A stretch of DNA of 64,000 nucleotides, from assembly GCA_032158295.1 (NCBI GenBank), contig CM063250.1:7241001-7305000 (forward strand), written 5' to 3'. Within the stretch, counting starts at the first letter, position 1; each line of letters starts with the position of its first letter. This DNA is from Pycnopodia helianthoides (lineage: Eukaryota > Echinodermata > Asteroidea > Forcipulatida > Asteriidae). A model generated the notes under the pieces. It did not search any database. It was not told the DNA's origin and worked only from the letters and a program-made list of their open reading frames with translations. Of this stretch, positions 46,771 to 58,760 are shown piece after piece. The translations under genes were made by a program, and so were the position numbers.

Positions 46771-49700
46771 GTAAAATCCAAATCATCGGAACTATCATCA
46801 TAACCCTGGCCAACCTTTTTCAGCCATGTTATTTTGCATTTTCACTCCCTGTCAGAAGTAATCTCATTTACTTTACCGGTAACCTCATGTTTTGTATGAC
46901 ATACAACAAAAGATGTGCACTACATTTCATCTCATTCACCATGCACAGCCTGGCATGGATTAATGGATTACATGCTGTAAAATTACCAGTGGGTAAATAT
47001 AGTACAACCAGGGAGTACAGGCACTCATCAAGATTGGGACTCGAGCCTGTAGTTGAGATACTTGTTTATCATCGTATAGACCGTGTAACCTTGGTTTACA
47101 AAAAAGAGTGAGCTTGTACATTCCAGGGAATTTCCTGACAGTTGAGATACTACACTGGTAATTTTGGGAAATTTTACATTAGTTTTGTATCCTTATTTTC
47201 ACATAAATTCAAGAGTTGTAGAAATAACTTCTGAACATGTTTTAAAATTGGCCCCTTTTTTCATATCAAAGGTTGATAAAAATCGGACAGTGCAATCTCC
47301 ATAAAATTTCAGATTTAATGTTTTCTTCCATTGAGCTGTGTACAAATCATGTCTGCATGAAGTCCAGGCTCTGTGGCTCTTTTGTCACAGGTTACATAGT
47401 GTGCGTTATCTTGTATTAAAAGTCGTAATACACTTTAGTGCGAAAGTAAATATTTTATACATTTAAACTTGCTATCGAATACTTTTTTCTCCGATTGACT
47501 TGAGTCGTTCTATTTTTTATTTTGTCCTTTCTCACGACGAATTACACATTTTCAGAGTGTTTAATTTATTCCTATAGTGTTCTGTTATGTAGATGTATGA
47601 CAAATGCATTGTAATGGTGAACTAGAGATGCCAGATACACTATTTTGTCTGATTATTTATTAATTTGCGAACAGCCCTCTTCAGAGAAATACGATTATTT
47701 GATAATGCGGTCCGATCAAACTGTGATTCGACGGTGTCTGCTCGGCAAGGTGCTGTAATTGCCTGTGATCTTTTGGCGTAAAAACAAACATGCACCTAAC
47801 AGTACAATGTGACATTTTCCAAACAAGCTTCCTAAGATAATGTCTGTGGCTTATTATTGAATCACCCTTCTGTTATAAAGACACATCAGAAATAAATAAC
47901 CACTTATACTGGTCTTGTATTTGACAAACTTAAGTACTCTTTTTTGAAGACAAAATTTCCGGTGATGGCCCATTTTCATGGGTCTGCTTATCTAGTGATT
48001 AACCATTCTCCTGCTTAGTTATGGTTAACATAGCGTCTAATTTCTGCACTAGACGCGTATAACTGAATACTTCTTAGTAACATGAAGTAATAATTATTAC
48101 TAACGCGAACAAGCACAGATTCCTTGATAACCTTTGAAATACGTACCCAGTCATATTAAGCATAGACTTTTCTGCTTAACGATTTTTTTTACTTACGGAA
48201 AGTATAGAGGCATGATATTGCGCCTGGTCTATTACTAATAATTGTACCGTCATTGGATTTCCAACAAACATAAAGCATTCATGATAGGAGTCAGTAACTT
48301 CTGTGTTTACAAGCAAAGATGCATGGACACACTCTCTCTCTCTCTCTCTCTCTCTGAAATCTTGTATAGTAGGCTAACGTGTTCAATTTGTTATGCCATC
48401 GTGGAACAATATTATGTGATGTGATCAAGCTAAATGAGTCGTTTGTCGGTAAATGCATTATTGAATAACAGGCCAAAATAGGTCGACATGGGTCTACATT
48501 TCTATACATCTATTGGTGTTTCGACTTCCATAACTTTTGAACCAAAGGTGGTATCAACACAGGGTTTTCATATCCTTAAAGCTGAGATTGTACTTCTTTC
48601 AAATAGATAAAAACAAATTGACAAGGGTCGACAAAAGACTCATTTAGCTTGATCGCATCACATAATATCATTTCAACCACGCCCAGTTTCATAAAGTCGG
48701 TATTAAAGGGAAAATTTGGCTGTTGTGCAAAAAGTGGTTGCAAGCCACACACTGTCAAATACCTTTTTTATTGGTTCTGAAGATTCTTTCATTTGCGAAG
48801 CAAACACTTTCTTAGCAACAATTTCTACTTTGATCAGCTTTTTAAACTTGGGCCGTTTATCCTCTTATGAAATACTATTGCACTCTTCAATGAAGATCAC
48901 AGAGTATTGATGAAGAAACGTCATCAGGTTGAAAATAACATCAATTGTATTCTATTTGTATTGTCAGATGGTACGCCGTGCAGAATTTCCAACATTAGTA
49001 TTGACCATGACGACAGTACCGCAGTGGAAGTAACCTTGCAGATTGACAAAGAGCTTGACCTTTCGAGCGAAGGCTGTTCGAGTGCTTCTGGGTCATCTCA
49101 TAGCAGCACCTCCTGTGACGAGTCTAAAACCACCTCCGATGATGATAGTGAATGCGACGAGAGAAACAGTCTGAATAGCAGTTATAGCTTAAATGGTGAC
49201 ACCGACGAGGCGGATACTAGACCATTGGCCAATACGCACCTAGACCGAGAAGGTGAGGATACCGAGCCAGACTCGGCTCCCGACAGTACGGAACATTCGG
49301 GAGCTTCAGAAGATGATGACGAGTTTTACAAGAACTCGGTGCCAAACTTAAACTTTTCCCCGATATTTAAAGACGATTCATCAAACACACAGTCTGCACC
49401 CGATGACCTTGACGAGTCATTGCCCGGAGATACCGACGCCGAAGATATCTTTGAAGGATTATGTCGTGGTCTGCCTCCAGAGGCAGCCGATCAGATGATG
49501 ATGATCAAGGCGATGTTCAGTGATGAGTCCCCTCCTATGACCCCGTTAGAGCCCCATTCCTTCGCCCTAACGACCGAACTAAGACTAAGCCCTACCGAAG
49601 AAACTGCCGTTCAGATAGAGCAAAAACCGACTGAGAGTAGCGCCCAAAAGATGGAGATACCACCGGTGGCTGAGTTCAGCTTCAGTGACAGCTTGGATCT

Positions 49701-52700
49701 CACTCCCGCGGAATTTGAGCAGTTCATGGCAATGAACGCTGCATTCGGCGGTCCGGTGGTTTTCCCGCCTCCGAAGATTGCCCCGGAATTCCCTTCATTT
49801 GCCCCAAAAACATTAAGCACAACACAAAACCAAGCCAAGAAGGTGAGCCCATCACCCGATCCGGCCATATCTACCAAGCCTAGAGATGCTTTAGAGCCGG
49901 ATCCATCCACTGTTAAAGCAGCCACGAAAACATCGGAACCTGATCCGCCCGTAGAAAGTTACAGCCTGTCGGATAGCTTGGATCTAACCCCGGAAGAGTA
50001 TGAACAATTCTCTGCGATGAACGCTGCATTCGGGGACCATCGGTGATCCCGCCCCCTAGAATGACCTTCAAGGAAGCGGTAGAGCTTGTGAATCCCAAGG
50101 TGGCCCCTGCCAGGCCTACGTCACTCAGCATTCAAAAGCTTCCTGAAGACAACGTGAACGGAGTGACGTCACCAGATCTTGCAAGAAAGTCCTCTGTCCC
50201 AACAACCTCGGCATACCAAGAAGGAAATCCGGAAGCAGATGCTGACGAGGAAGGCACGTCCTTCTGGGCCGACTGTGATGACACGGTCCTTGTAAAGAGC
50301 TCTGAGCCAGCTCACGATTCATCCGCTGAAGAAGACAACTCGTCACTCATTGCATCATCCCAGGAGGACGAAGGGAGTCTGACCCCAATATTCGAGCAGC
50401 CACCTTCGACCTTTGACACGGAAGTAAACGGCGATTGTGCACCTGTAACGACAGATCAAAATTCGTCTGGAAAAGAGAACAATACTGCAAAGGGTAAGCC
50501 ATTTCATTACTATTATATTCGTTTGGTTTTATGTATTTATAATACAATGTACTGAAATTGTGGTACAGTTACAGGTTTTGTAACATTTTAAAGTAAAACA
50601 AAATTCCACTATTTCGTATATCGGACAAACCTTGAACGATGCCAAAAAGCGTATTGATCATGCAACTGTTCTTCATACACGTAACAAAAGTATGTTATCT
50701 TTGAATTTAATTGTACAGTCTTCTGCTTGGGCGTAGGGCGCCCTCTTGTAACAGTATGATAGAACCTGACTGAGCCGGGGCCTATTTCACAAGGAGATAA
50801 AAAGATTTATGTTATTAAGAGTAAATGTATGAATCGATCTTAATTGCTGCGGAAAGTGTGATGTAGTAATACAGATCACTATGAATCTTAAAGTTAGGAT
50901 GAGTCCGAAGTTAGGAAGAGTTTTGTGAAATCGACTTTAGAGCCCCTTGTCAGAGAACGTACACCAACTTCGTTAAAACTTGCAAGCGCCCCAAAAATAT
51001 AAATAAATACTACGTACAGGTTACCAGTCAAATTGCCATACAGTTATTAATAATGATGCAACTGGTGCCCTGGGATGCATTTCCTGAGGAAAGAGATTGT
51101 CAACTAGCTAGCACATATAAAAAACATCTTTGGGTCCTATTGGACACTGGTACAAACGGAATCACAACATTGCTTCAAATATTATATTAAAATAATAATC
51201 TTAGTATCCTAGCAGAAATGGGTTTATCATGTTGTGTTTGTGAACAGTCTCCCCACAGATGTATCGATTAGTAAATAATCTTGTGTGCCACTGAGAGGTG
51301 TGTTCCATTAGATTGTGCCCAAATCAATTCAAAACCAAAGGTCAGACGAGATAGTTGTTGGGTACGGTCCTTTGTATACAGTGACCCCTTTTTTCATGGA
51401 GAGCGTTGTCGGTATACACCAGCAAGTCTGCGAATGTCATTGTGTTTACTTGCTCGACAGTGTTTAGCCAAAAGTAAATCCGGCTTCCTCCAACGCAGAG
51501 CAATCTGTGCCGACAATGTAATTTCAAGACAGAGCATGTGAGTGGTAATTATTTGGACAATTTGTTTAGTTTCACTGTGAGAGGTTAATGATTGTAAAGT
51601 TCACAGCTACAAATCCCCAGAGAAATATTGACGAAAAACCCCCTCAATACAAAAACCGTCTCAATACAAAAACCGTTGAATATTTGTTTCGCTTGCCGTA
51701 TTCGAAATAGGCACATTTTAAACCTGCACAGAATTCCTAACGAGACATAATAATCTTCGGTATTAGAGATTTAGTATTATTTTGAAAGCGGATGGGTAAT
51801 GAGTTTTCTCTAGTACATAAACCGATGATGTCTTTATCCGTTTAACCAAAGACAAAACAAAAATCGCTATATGATTTCTCCAGAGACCGAACATTAAAAC
51901 AAGGATTAACAAATCAATGTGTCAAGGGAAATACTCTTTGTCTTCAAGCTTGACAATTGAGACTTAGTCATGGAAGTATGAAAGCACCGAGTTCTTTCAA
52001 GGTGCAGTACAACTAGAATCACATTGTTTTATATCTGCACGATGCTATATGAGGCCAACATCAGTTAAGCGAAACTGTTGTAAGTGTCTCAAGAAATGAC
52101 TGGGATTTGCGTACAAAATAAAAACGGAAAACTTTAGGCGCCTTTAAACTAAGTACCGGATCTCCTCACATTAGTACCATACTTATTCATTAGACCTTTT
52201 AGATTTCCAGATAAGGGAGGACATTAAATTTTAACCTGGGGTTGAACCTTGTGGGCCCTCCAGGTACCTCGGCTCAAGGTACCTTCTTATTGAAATGAAA
52301 GCAGCTCATCATCTACAGGTCATTTCACACCGCTGGGTTTCATCACCAGGACCAGAGCTGGAGCTGGCAGACCATGCCAGCAGGAAAATGAACCAATTTA
52401 TGTCCGCGCAGTCCCCCACTAATCCGTACCGTAAATAAAGTTTGACCTGTTGTATTATTGAGTATTTATGGCTATGGCTTCTCCCATTCACAAGCTCTGG
52501 AGACCTACAAACCTCAAGTTACACAGAGGGCCCTCAAGGTTAACCTCATGTTAGAATTTGATGTTCTCCCTAACAGTCTCAGCTCCTTATAAGTATGCAG
52601 CACCGGTCAAATAAACGCACTTACATTTACACAAATAACCCTTATACTCATTTCGGCCTGTTATCATAGATCTGCTTAAGCAGAAAAGTGCCGAAGCACA

Positions 52701-55700
52701 AAACAATTGTGCTTACCAGATTTAGGTTACCAGCCAAAATACCATGTCACATGTACCATTTGTGACTGGTATCCTGCTTATTATTGCTTAGCGAAAATTG
52801 TCTAAGCAAGGTTTCTGCTTCAGCAGCTCTTGAAATTGGGGCCCTGGTTAGCGAGAAACAATTAATGTTGTTAGTGTCCTGCTGAAGGACACAAGTGTCA
52901 AGTTCAATGTTGTACCAATTTTGATTTTAACACTACGTACTTGGATTCTGCCTTGTGGTTGGTTTAGAGCACGTCACGTGATTTGTTTCTTTTTAAAATA
53001 ATTTTTACTAGAAAGCCGCGCGAGCACTACACCCGTAGTAACCAGTGTACTATACCTGTAGCAATGGTAACTTCTTGGTACAATAGACGTCTAGGCAGAA
53101 TCTACTTATGGGTGTAATATAAAACAAATATTGACTGCCTTTACTCGTTATGGTTAAAACTACGACTCCCTCGTTGATCATCATGCAGAGTGGTCTATTA
53201 TTCCCTCGGCTTCGCCTCGGGAAAATATTTGGCAAGCCAAGGATCACCGCGGTAGTCGTAGTTTCAAGCACTCGAAGCAGTAAATATTTTGTATAATATT
53301 GCATTTCTTTTATATTTTCTGGCTGAGATTGTTTTTATTTTTAGTCTTCCTTGAGGTTTACTGTAATGTATTAAGTGCATGTCTTTCTATTTTGTGTTGT
53401 ATATTCACGTAAATATCTTTGAGATGTTTCATACAAGTTTTTATTTTTTATAGCAAGTAATATTTGTAACTGAGTGATGGGCACCTTTAGCAAACAGTGT
53501 TTCTCTGAAAGGTTCCCCCTGGATGAACCAGAAGTTAATAATATAAACAAACTCAAAGAAATGCGAGGTTCGAACCCTCCTAACTATTCTACCGCCGTGG
53601 TACTTTACCCCCATGCTCACTCTACCATGTCGACCCCTCCCACTGCTCCGTACAATAGCGTACCCACGTTTCTGTCAGCCTCTCTCGTATAACTAGCACG
53701 TGTACATCACGTGAGCGTGACATCTCCCGTGTCAATCACAATATTAAAGTCACCTTAAACAAGGAGGGAGCTTTCCTATGTACGAACGTCCTTTCTCTAT
53801 GGTGACGAAAGCTACGGAGCTCCATGACTTATATGCAGATAACGAAATCTTATTAATCTCGCCGGGTCGACTTATTTTATGGAATATGTCGACTTGTCTT
53901 GATAATTTATCCCGCCAAGTCGACTTATTTTATGGAATAATTTTATGTCGACTTGTCTTAATAATTTATCCCGCCAAGTTGCCCTATTTACGGCGCTCCA
54001 TGAGTGCCATCCAACTTATCGAGATAACCAGATAATAAATTGCATCAAGTCGACTTTTCTGTGGTATAAGTAGACTTAGCGACATAAAATATCGTATCAA
54101 GTCGACTTATAATAATCAAAAAGACGACTTACCGAGATAAATTATCTCGCCAAGACGACTTACAAAACACAATAATTCGAAAAAGCACCTCGCCAAGACG
54201 ACTTAAGACAATCAATTTGTCTAAGTTGTCTTCGTGAGATAATTTATCTGGTCAGTCGACTTCTCGATTATGTAAGCTGTCTTCGCGAGATAACTTATCT
54301 AGGTAAGTCGACTTCTTGATTGTCGTAAGTCGCCTTGGCGAGATAATTTATGTCGCTAAGTCTACTTATACCACAGAAAAGTCGACTTGATGCAATACAT
54401 TATCTGGTTATCTCGATAAGTGGGATGGCACTCATGGAGCGCCGTACCTATTTTATGGGAAACGTCGACCTCTCTTGATAACCTCGCCAAGTCGACTTAT
54501 TTTATGGGAAACGTCGACCTCTCTTGATAACCTCGCCAAGTCGACGTGTTTTATAAAATATGCCGACTTTATCATGTATTGATACTATACCTCGCCAAGT
54601 CGATTTATTCTATGGATTATGTCGACATGTCTCGTTAATTTCTCTCGCCAAGTTGACTTGTGTGATGGAATATGTCGACTTGTCTTGATAATTTATCTCG
54701 CCAAGTCGACCTATTTTATGAAATACATCGATTTGTCTTGATTTTGAGGACGACTAACTGAGTCGACTTACCATCCCAGTTTCAGTCAGTCATCTTTGTG
54801 AGAGTAAGTATCTGGACGAGTCAACGTAAATTTCAGAATGTAGACTTGGGTATGATCAGTTATCATGGTAAGTCGACTTGGCGAGCTAACTTATCTCTTT
54901 AATAATAAGTGGTTTGGCACTTCAGGAGCTCCGTATGAAACATTTGTGTTAAGCCCTTGTTAGCTCATGGTGAAATAAGACAACATTGGTTAAAGCAGCG
55001 TTATTTAAGCTCTTCAGATGTCATACTTTCAAGCCTCTAGGTTTTAAGTTTGGTGTGCCCAGCGGGATACATCATTGTTCAGGTGGGCTAGAATAGATTC
55101 ACAGTTTTTGAGGAATTGTTGATACCTTTCATGGCTTCTCTTGGTTACATGGTAATCCGGGCTTTTGGATTAACAAAGAGCATGCACACATCTACTAATG
55201 AGGACTATATAGCCAAGGAGTCTCTATTTTTGGAAGGCATCTATTTATGGAACAGTCCTTTGCAACCTTTTTTGTTCACTTTTTGTGTCACTTCAAGGAA
55301 ACCTTTGGTTCGAGGTTTAGATGTTATAAATAGGCTCAGGTTATGAAGGTATAAACATTGTCTTGAAATGCCGACTGAAGTTATATTTTGAACATGACTT
55401 TTTTTAAACACCCAAAGTACAAATACGAATCATGTCAACAGCTCCCAGTTTCTCTATTTTGTTTCCATCCATTTCTATGGCAACCGTGAACCCCAGCTTG
55501 TAAACAAACCACTCATTTTGGTATAAATTATGCACAACTCTAATATCGATTGTGTATTGTGTAAATTTATGCCGGATGACCGTGAATGAATTGTGCCGTA
55601 AAAAACCGAAGCACTATTGCATGGTTGTCTAATAATTACTAACGGGATATTAAGTAGGTGGGTTGTGGCTGTGTGCTCATTCTGTGCGACTATCAGTCGC

Positions 55701-58146
55701 AGAGTGGTCTCCTGAACGAGTGCCGTCAAATACCAGCTCTGAAATGGTAAGTGGTTTTTTGCTAAAGAAACTCTATTGTGTCAAATTTTCGAACGATGGT
55801 TTTGTTTTAGAGTGAACGCGGGGTGGGGGGGGGATAATAAGCATAATAATAGGGATGTCCTTGGTTTGCCAAAGCCGTTGCCTTTAACAAAAATTCAGGG
55901 ACTTTTATCTGAAATGTCAGACTTTATACCTGAAATCAGACATTTTTATATCTGCTCGGTGAAAAATTAGTTGTTATGTTCTTCAGCAGCAGCATTCTGC
56001 TCTTTGATCTACTTCTCTTGTGGCTGAGGATTCTGTTCACAGAAGCTCCTTGAAATCTATAACCCGGCAATGTTTACCGAACTGTGAAAAGGCCAACATT
56101 TCATCATACCTCCTAAACTGTTGATCCTTATTTCGGACCTTTTTGTCAGCAGAAACGTTCATCCCGAGAATTTACGTTAATTTTGTTTTTATAGATTAGA
56201 TCTTATTTTGCTGCTTTTACTACATAAATTGTTGTCTTCTTGTCATCTCGCTTTTACTTATAGTTTACATGTCTACATGAAACTGTTCGTTAGATGTTTT
56301 TAAAAAACTAAATATTTTAAAATTTTGATTGTCGTGAACACTCGTTTTAAAGGCAGGGTACACTTTTGGTAATTACTCCACAAGTTGGTGACCATAAAAA
56401 CTTACTTGGTAAAGAGCACAGAAAAGCAGTTGATATTATAAAACATTGTTAGAAACGACCCCCTTTGAAGTAAGGTAGTTTTAGAGAAAGGAGGGAATTT
56501 TTCACAAAAAAAATGAATCTGAGAAAGCGAAGCCTTTCTCGGGATTCTGAAAGCACACAATTCTATGCAACAAGGGTGTTTTTTCTTTCCTTGTTTTCTT
56601 GCAACTTCGATGACCAATTTAGCCCAACTTGTCACCGGTATTTTATGCATATGTTGGGATACACCAAGGGAGGATACTGGTCTTTGACTGTTACCAAAAG
56701 TATAACCTGCCTTTAAGCAATCGTGTAAGGGTTTTTAGTTATATAATTAATATCACTGACAACTATTTAGGTTGTACTACTTGTCAACCAATTAAACGTC
56801 GACCACTATTGTCTATTGTATTAGTAAATTATCAATTAACTTCAATATCAAAACTCTCCCGTCGTAAAGTTCAGAGCTGTACAATCCTCCTGAGCATTAT
56901 TTCTGTATGGAATTCTGTCAAAGTCAATGAAATAGCAGTTTAAATCCTCCCGAATCATCAACGCAATCGAAATGAGTCCATTATGGACAGGCACAAAATA
57001 TCTGATAAACTCGTTGATCATTGTATCTTGTCTATAATGCACGATGACCACCTAGTTTTACATGAATGTTCAGCAGGTTCGTATTGCGTGTTTGTTGAAC
57101 GCTAACAGTTGGAAGGATTTGAAGTTGTGTACAATGGGTGAATAAAAAAACAAGTCCCAAGTCACCCTAAAGGGTGCATGGCCTCACGAGCGAAATTCCG
57201 TATTGTTTAGGAAAATTCAACACTGACTTGACATAATACAATGCCCTTAATGTCATGGCCATTTGATGGTATCTCCAGTTCAGTCAAGTAGACCCCAAGT
57301 CTGTTTTTTGTTAAGTGTTTCCACTCTAGCATTTTACCCTTAGGTCAGGGCGTTCAATGCTATACTTCCCCTCCCAAAATGGTTTACATACAAACAAAAA
57401 TCAGACCGCAGAAAAACACTTTTTTTCCCCCCAGTCTCATAATGGGACAATATTGTGGCACTCAATCCCCCTTATGATTTCACTAAGCTGAGTATTCAGA
57501 AATCGGTGTAAGCCCCGGGTCTGCTACTGTATGCAAATGCGCATATCCACCCCGCTGCGACCCATTTGACTGAGAAAAAAAGAGTCTGAGTGTTGACAGA
57601 AAGAATTGTTGGCATGGCTCGTCAATTCTTATGGGGCATTAGAGTTGCGTGTCACGGCCCTTTGTTGTTGCCAGCAAAACGTTCTTGGAAAACGTTTACG
57701 GAGCAATCACCGGTCGACGTGCCTCTTAGCTGCGCTGTATATACAACTGTATATATATAATTAAAAAAATTACCCTTAGTTCTTCGGATGGTTATCTTCT
57801 GATAACGTTTTCGGGAAACTTTTCTACCGTACAGGACCACTGTTCATCGAAGAGCTTCTCTTGACGTCAGCATCAGGAGAGGGCCACGGGGAAAACTCGG
57901 TGTTGATGAGGTGTAAAATCGACGCTTGGCCCGCCCCGACTGTCAGCTGGTTTTACAAGGACGAGCCGCTAGGCGACGGCAATGAAGCCGTGGATCCAGA
58001 CCGTGTGGTGTTAAAATCTGACGGTGCATGCGGTGTTTATTCCCTCCTGTTGAAGGAGGTTGAAGGGTTCGATACTGGAGTGTACACGTGCAAAGCCAGT
58101 AACATCATCGGAGAGGCAACAAGTGCTGCCGAGTTGATTGTACAAG
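46299..58146 (+). CDS. Ig-domain protein, N-terminal part (3 exons, join), identity unknown
   Basis: Exons 46299-46770, 48968-50493, 57835-58146, all joined in phase 1; about 770 residues seen, and the gene continues past the window. It starts MEPPKTVLIELGIEL, has a long acidic Ser/Asp/Pro-rich region with three copies of a helical motif, then one I-set Ig. The large disordered N terminus plus Ig recalls palladin, SPEG, titin-type or MLCK-like proteins, but nothing decides between them. It is a separate gene from MLCK because the latter ends at 32518 and this frame begins with its own ATG after an in-frame TGA (46257-46259). It carries one frame break (G run 50032-50035). Confidence 0.8.
47089..47400 (+). 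repeat. Dispersed repeat (copy 1 of 2)
   Basis: Shares GTTTACAAAAA, GTACATTCCA, GACAGTGCAATCTCCAT, TTCTTCCATTG and GCTGTGTA in the same order with 63139-63440. Confidence 0.7.
48332..48355. repeat. CT dinucleotide repeat
   Basis: About twelve CT units. Confidence 0.85.
48968..50493 (+). CDS. Second gene, large acidic exon with three motif copies and a -1 frame break
   Basis: 1526 bp, phase 1-1. Ser/Asp/Glu-rich start (SSEGCSSASGSSHSSTSCDE), then motif copies at 49471-49518 (LPPEAADQMMMIKAMF), 49675-49746 (FSFSDSLDLTPAEFEQF then MAMNAAF) and 49957-50031 (SYSLSDSLDLTPEEYEQF then SAMNAAF). The frame then stops at TGA 50044-50046. One base back it continues VIPPPRMTFKEAVELV to the donor GTAAGC at 50494. 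The two better copies end AAFGGP and should both be followed by PPP. Adding one G to GGGG at 50032-50035 gives AAFGGPSVIPPP, which matches, so a base is missing there. Confidence 0.85.
50777..50935. repeat. Palindromic repeat, GGCCTATTTCACAA family
   Basis: Ends GGGGCCTATTTCACAA and TTTTGTGAAATCG are complementary. Internal ATGAATCTTA recalls 25481-25624. Confidence 0.5.
52654..52854. repeat. Palindromic repeat, GGGCCC family
   Basis: TTCGGCCTGTTATCATAGAT...GCAGCTCTTGAAATTGGGGC, with inner GCTTAAGCAGAA and GACTGGTATCCTGCTTA; same family as 4140. Confidence 0.65.
53813..54935. mobile_element. Foldback element made of GTCGAC repeats (outer copy)
   Basis: Ends TACGGAGCTCC and GGAGCTCCGTA are inverted. 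The inside is a series of imperfect units with CCAAGTCGACTTATTTTATG and CTTGATAATTTATC; about eighteen GTCGAC palindromes in total with the inner copy. No ORF of note. The structure resembles foldback transposons whose arms are built of short tandem repeats, such as sea urchin TU elements (inference). Confidence 0.8.
53989..54446. mobile_element. Nested foldback element of the same type (inner copy)
   Basis: 458 bp with near-perfect inverted ends TACGGCGCTCCATGAGTGCC and GGCACTCATGGAGCGCCGTA. Arms continue through ATCAAGTCGACTT and AAGTCGACTTGAT. CCTATT directly precedes (53983-53988) and follows (54447-54452) it, consistent with a target duplication at a CCTATTTTATG site of the outer element. 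Confidence 0.85.
56347..56716 (+). mobile_element. TTAA-flanked MITE, family A (copy 3)
   Basis: TTAAAGGCAGGGTACACTTT at the left, GTATAACCTGCCTTTAA at the right, with TTAA on both sides (56347-56350, 56713-56716). Interior has AAAACTTACTTGGTAAAG and GAAACGACCCCCTTTGAAG. Confidence 0.85.
57835..58146 (+). CDS. Second gene, Ig-domain exon
   Basis: 312 bp, phase 1-1, one whole I-set Ig: PLFIEELLLTSASGEG, MRC (first Cys), APTVSW (core Trp), DTGVYTC (second Cys), ASNIIGEATSAAELIVQ. Acceptor CCGTACAG, donor GTAAGG at 58147. The ending is typical of palladin/titin/MLCK-type Ig sets, not of cell-surface receptors. Confidence 0.9.
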
Positions 58147-58461
58147 GTAAGGAAATCATGCTCCATTTTTTTCCATCAACATTCACGGGTTTTACGTAAA
58201 TAGTAAAAGTAAGATGCTCTCCAAGTTAATTTCCCTGGAAATTTGATTCAACAAATTTCATAATAACTCCCTTTTGGGGTATAATGGAACCAAGCATGGC
58301 CCAAGAACCCTCAAAAGAGGCCTACATTGTAACATGTTAGACCGAGGATACCCATCAGAGAAGATCAGAGAAGAAAATATCAGTTTTGATCGTAGAAAGA
58401 AAACCCCCAGACTGGGAAAAACCCTACGGAATCAGATTGGGGCTGAGACCCAATCAACTTA

Positions 58462-58681
58462 AGCCCTTTTCACACTGCATCTCTTACCCCCGTGGAATAC
58501 GTTGCATGTTTCAAAAAATACCCCGGGGTTTACCGCTTACCCCTACTCCGGAGCAGGGGTGTCTATTCCCCGGGTATGCCCACTTGCCGGGGCAGACAGG
58601 GGTGAAGGGATCATAGTGTGAAAAGGCCGACCGTTATTCCACGGGGTTGCCCACGGAGAATAGAGTAGTGTGAAAAGGGCT
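58462..58681. mobile_element. Small MITE with AGCCCTTTTCACAC ends
   Basis: 220 bp with inverted ends AGCCCTTTTCACAC and GTGTGAAAAGGGCT. Interior rich in CCCCGGGG-type palindromes, plus an inner GTGTGAAAAGG. No ORF. Confidence 0.75.
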
Positions 58682-58693
58682 ATAGACCTTCCG

Positions 58694-58760
58694 GTCCGGG
58701 ATGGGATTCGAACCGGGGTCCTTAGAGGTGAAGGCTGGAAGAAAACACTGCGACGTATAG
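58694..58760 (-). mobile_element. tRNA-like SINE scrap
   Basis: On the minus strand a B-box, GGTTCGAATCC, lies in CCCCGGTTCGAATCCCATCC. No full cloverleaf. Confidence 0.4.

Larger units (their letters stand above)
46771..48967 (+). other. Intron (2.2 kb)
   Basis: Contains the dispersed repeat at 47089-47400, a CT run at 48332-48355, and a GGGCCC-like scrap near 48160-48230. Acceptor TTTGTATTGTCAG. Confidence 0.65.
50494..57834 (+). other. Large intron (7.3 kb)
   Basis: Contains palindromic repeats at 50777-50935 and 52654-52854, the nested foldback element at 53813-54935 and the TTAA MITE at 56347-56716. No credible exon. Acceptor TTTTCTACCGTACAG. Confidence 0.7.

Noticed and set aside
46289..46813. 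174-residue open frame on the minus strand
   Set aside because: Shadow of the GC-rich first exon of the second gene, which has ATG context and splice phase support.
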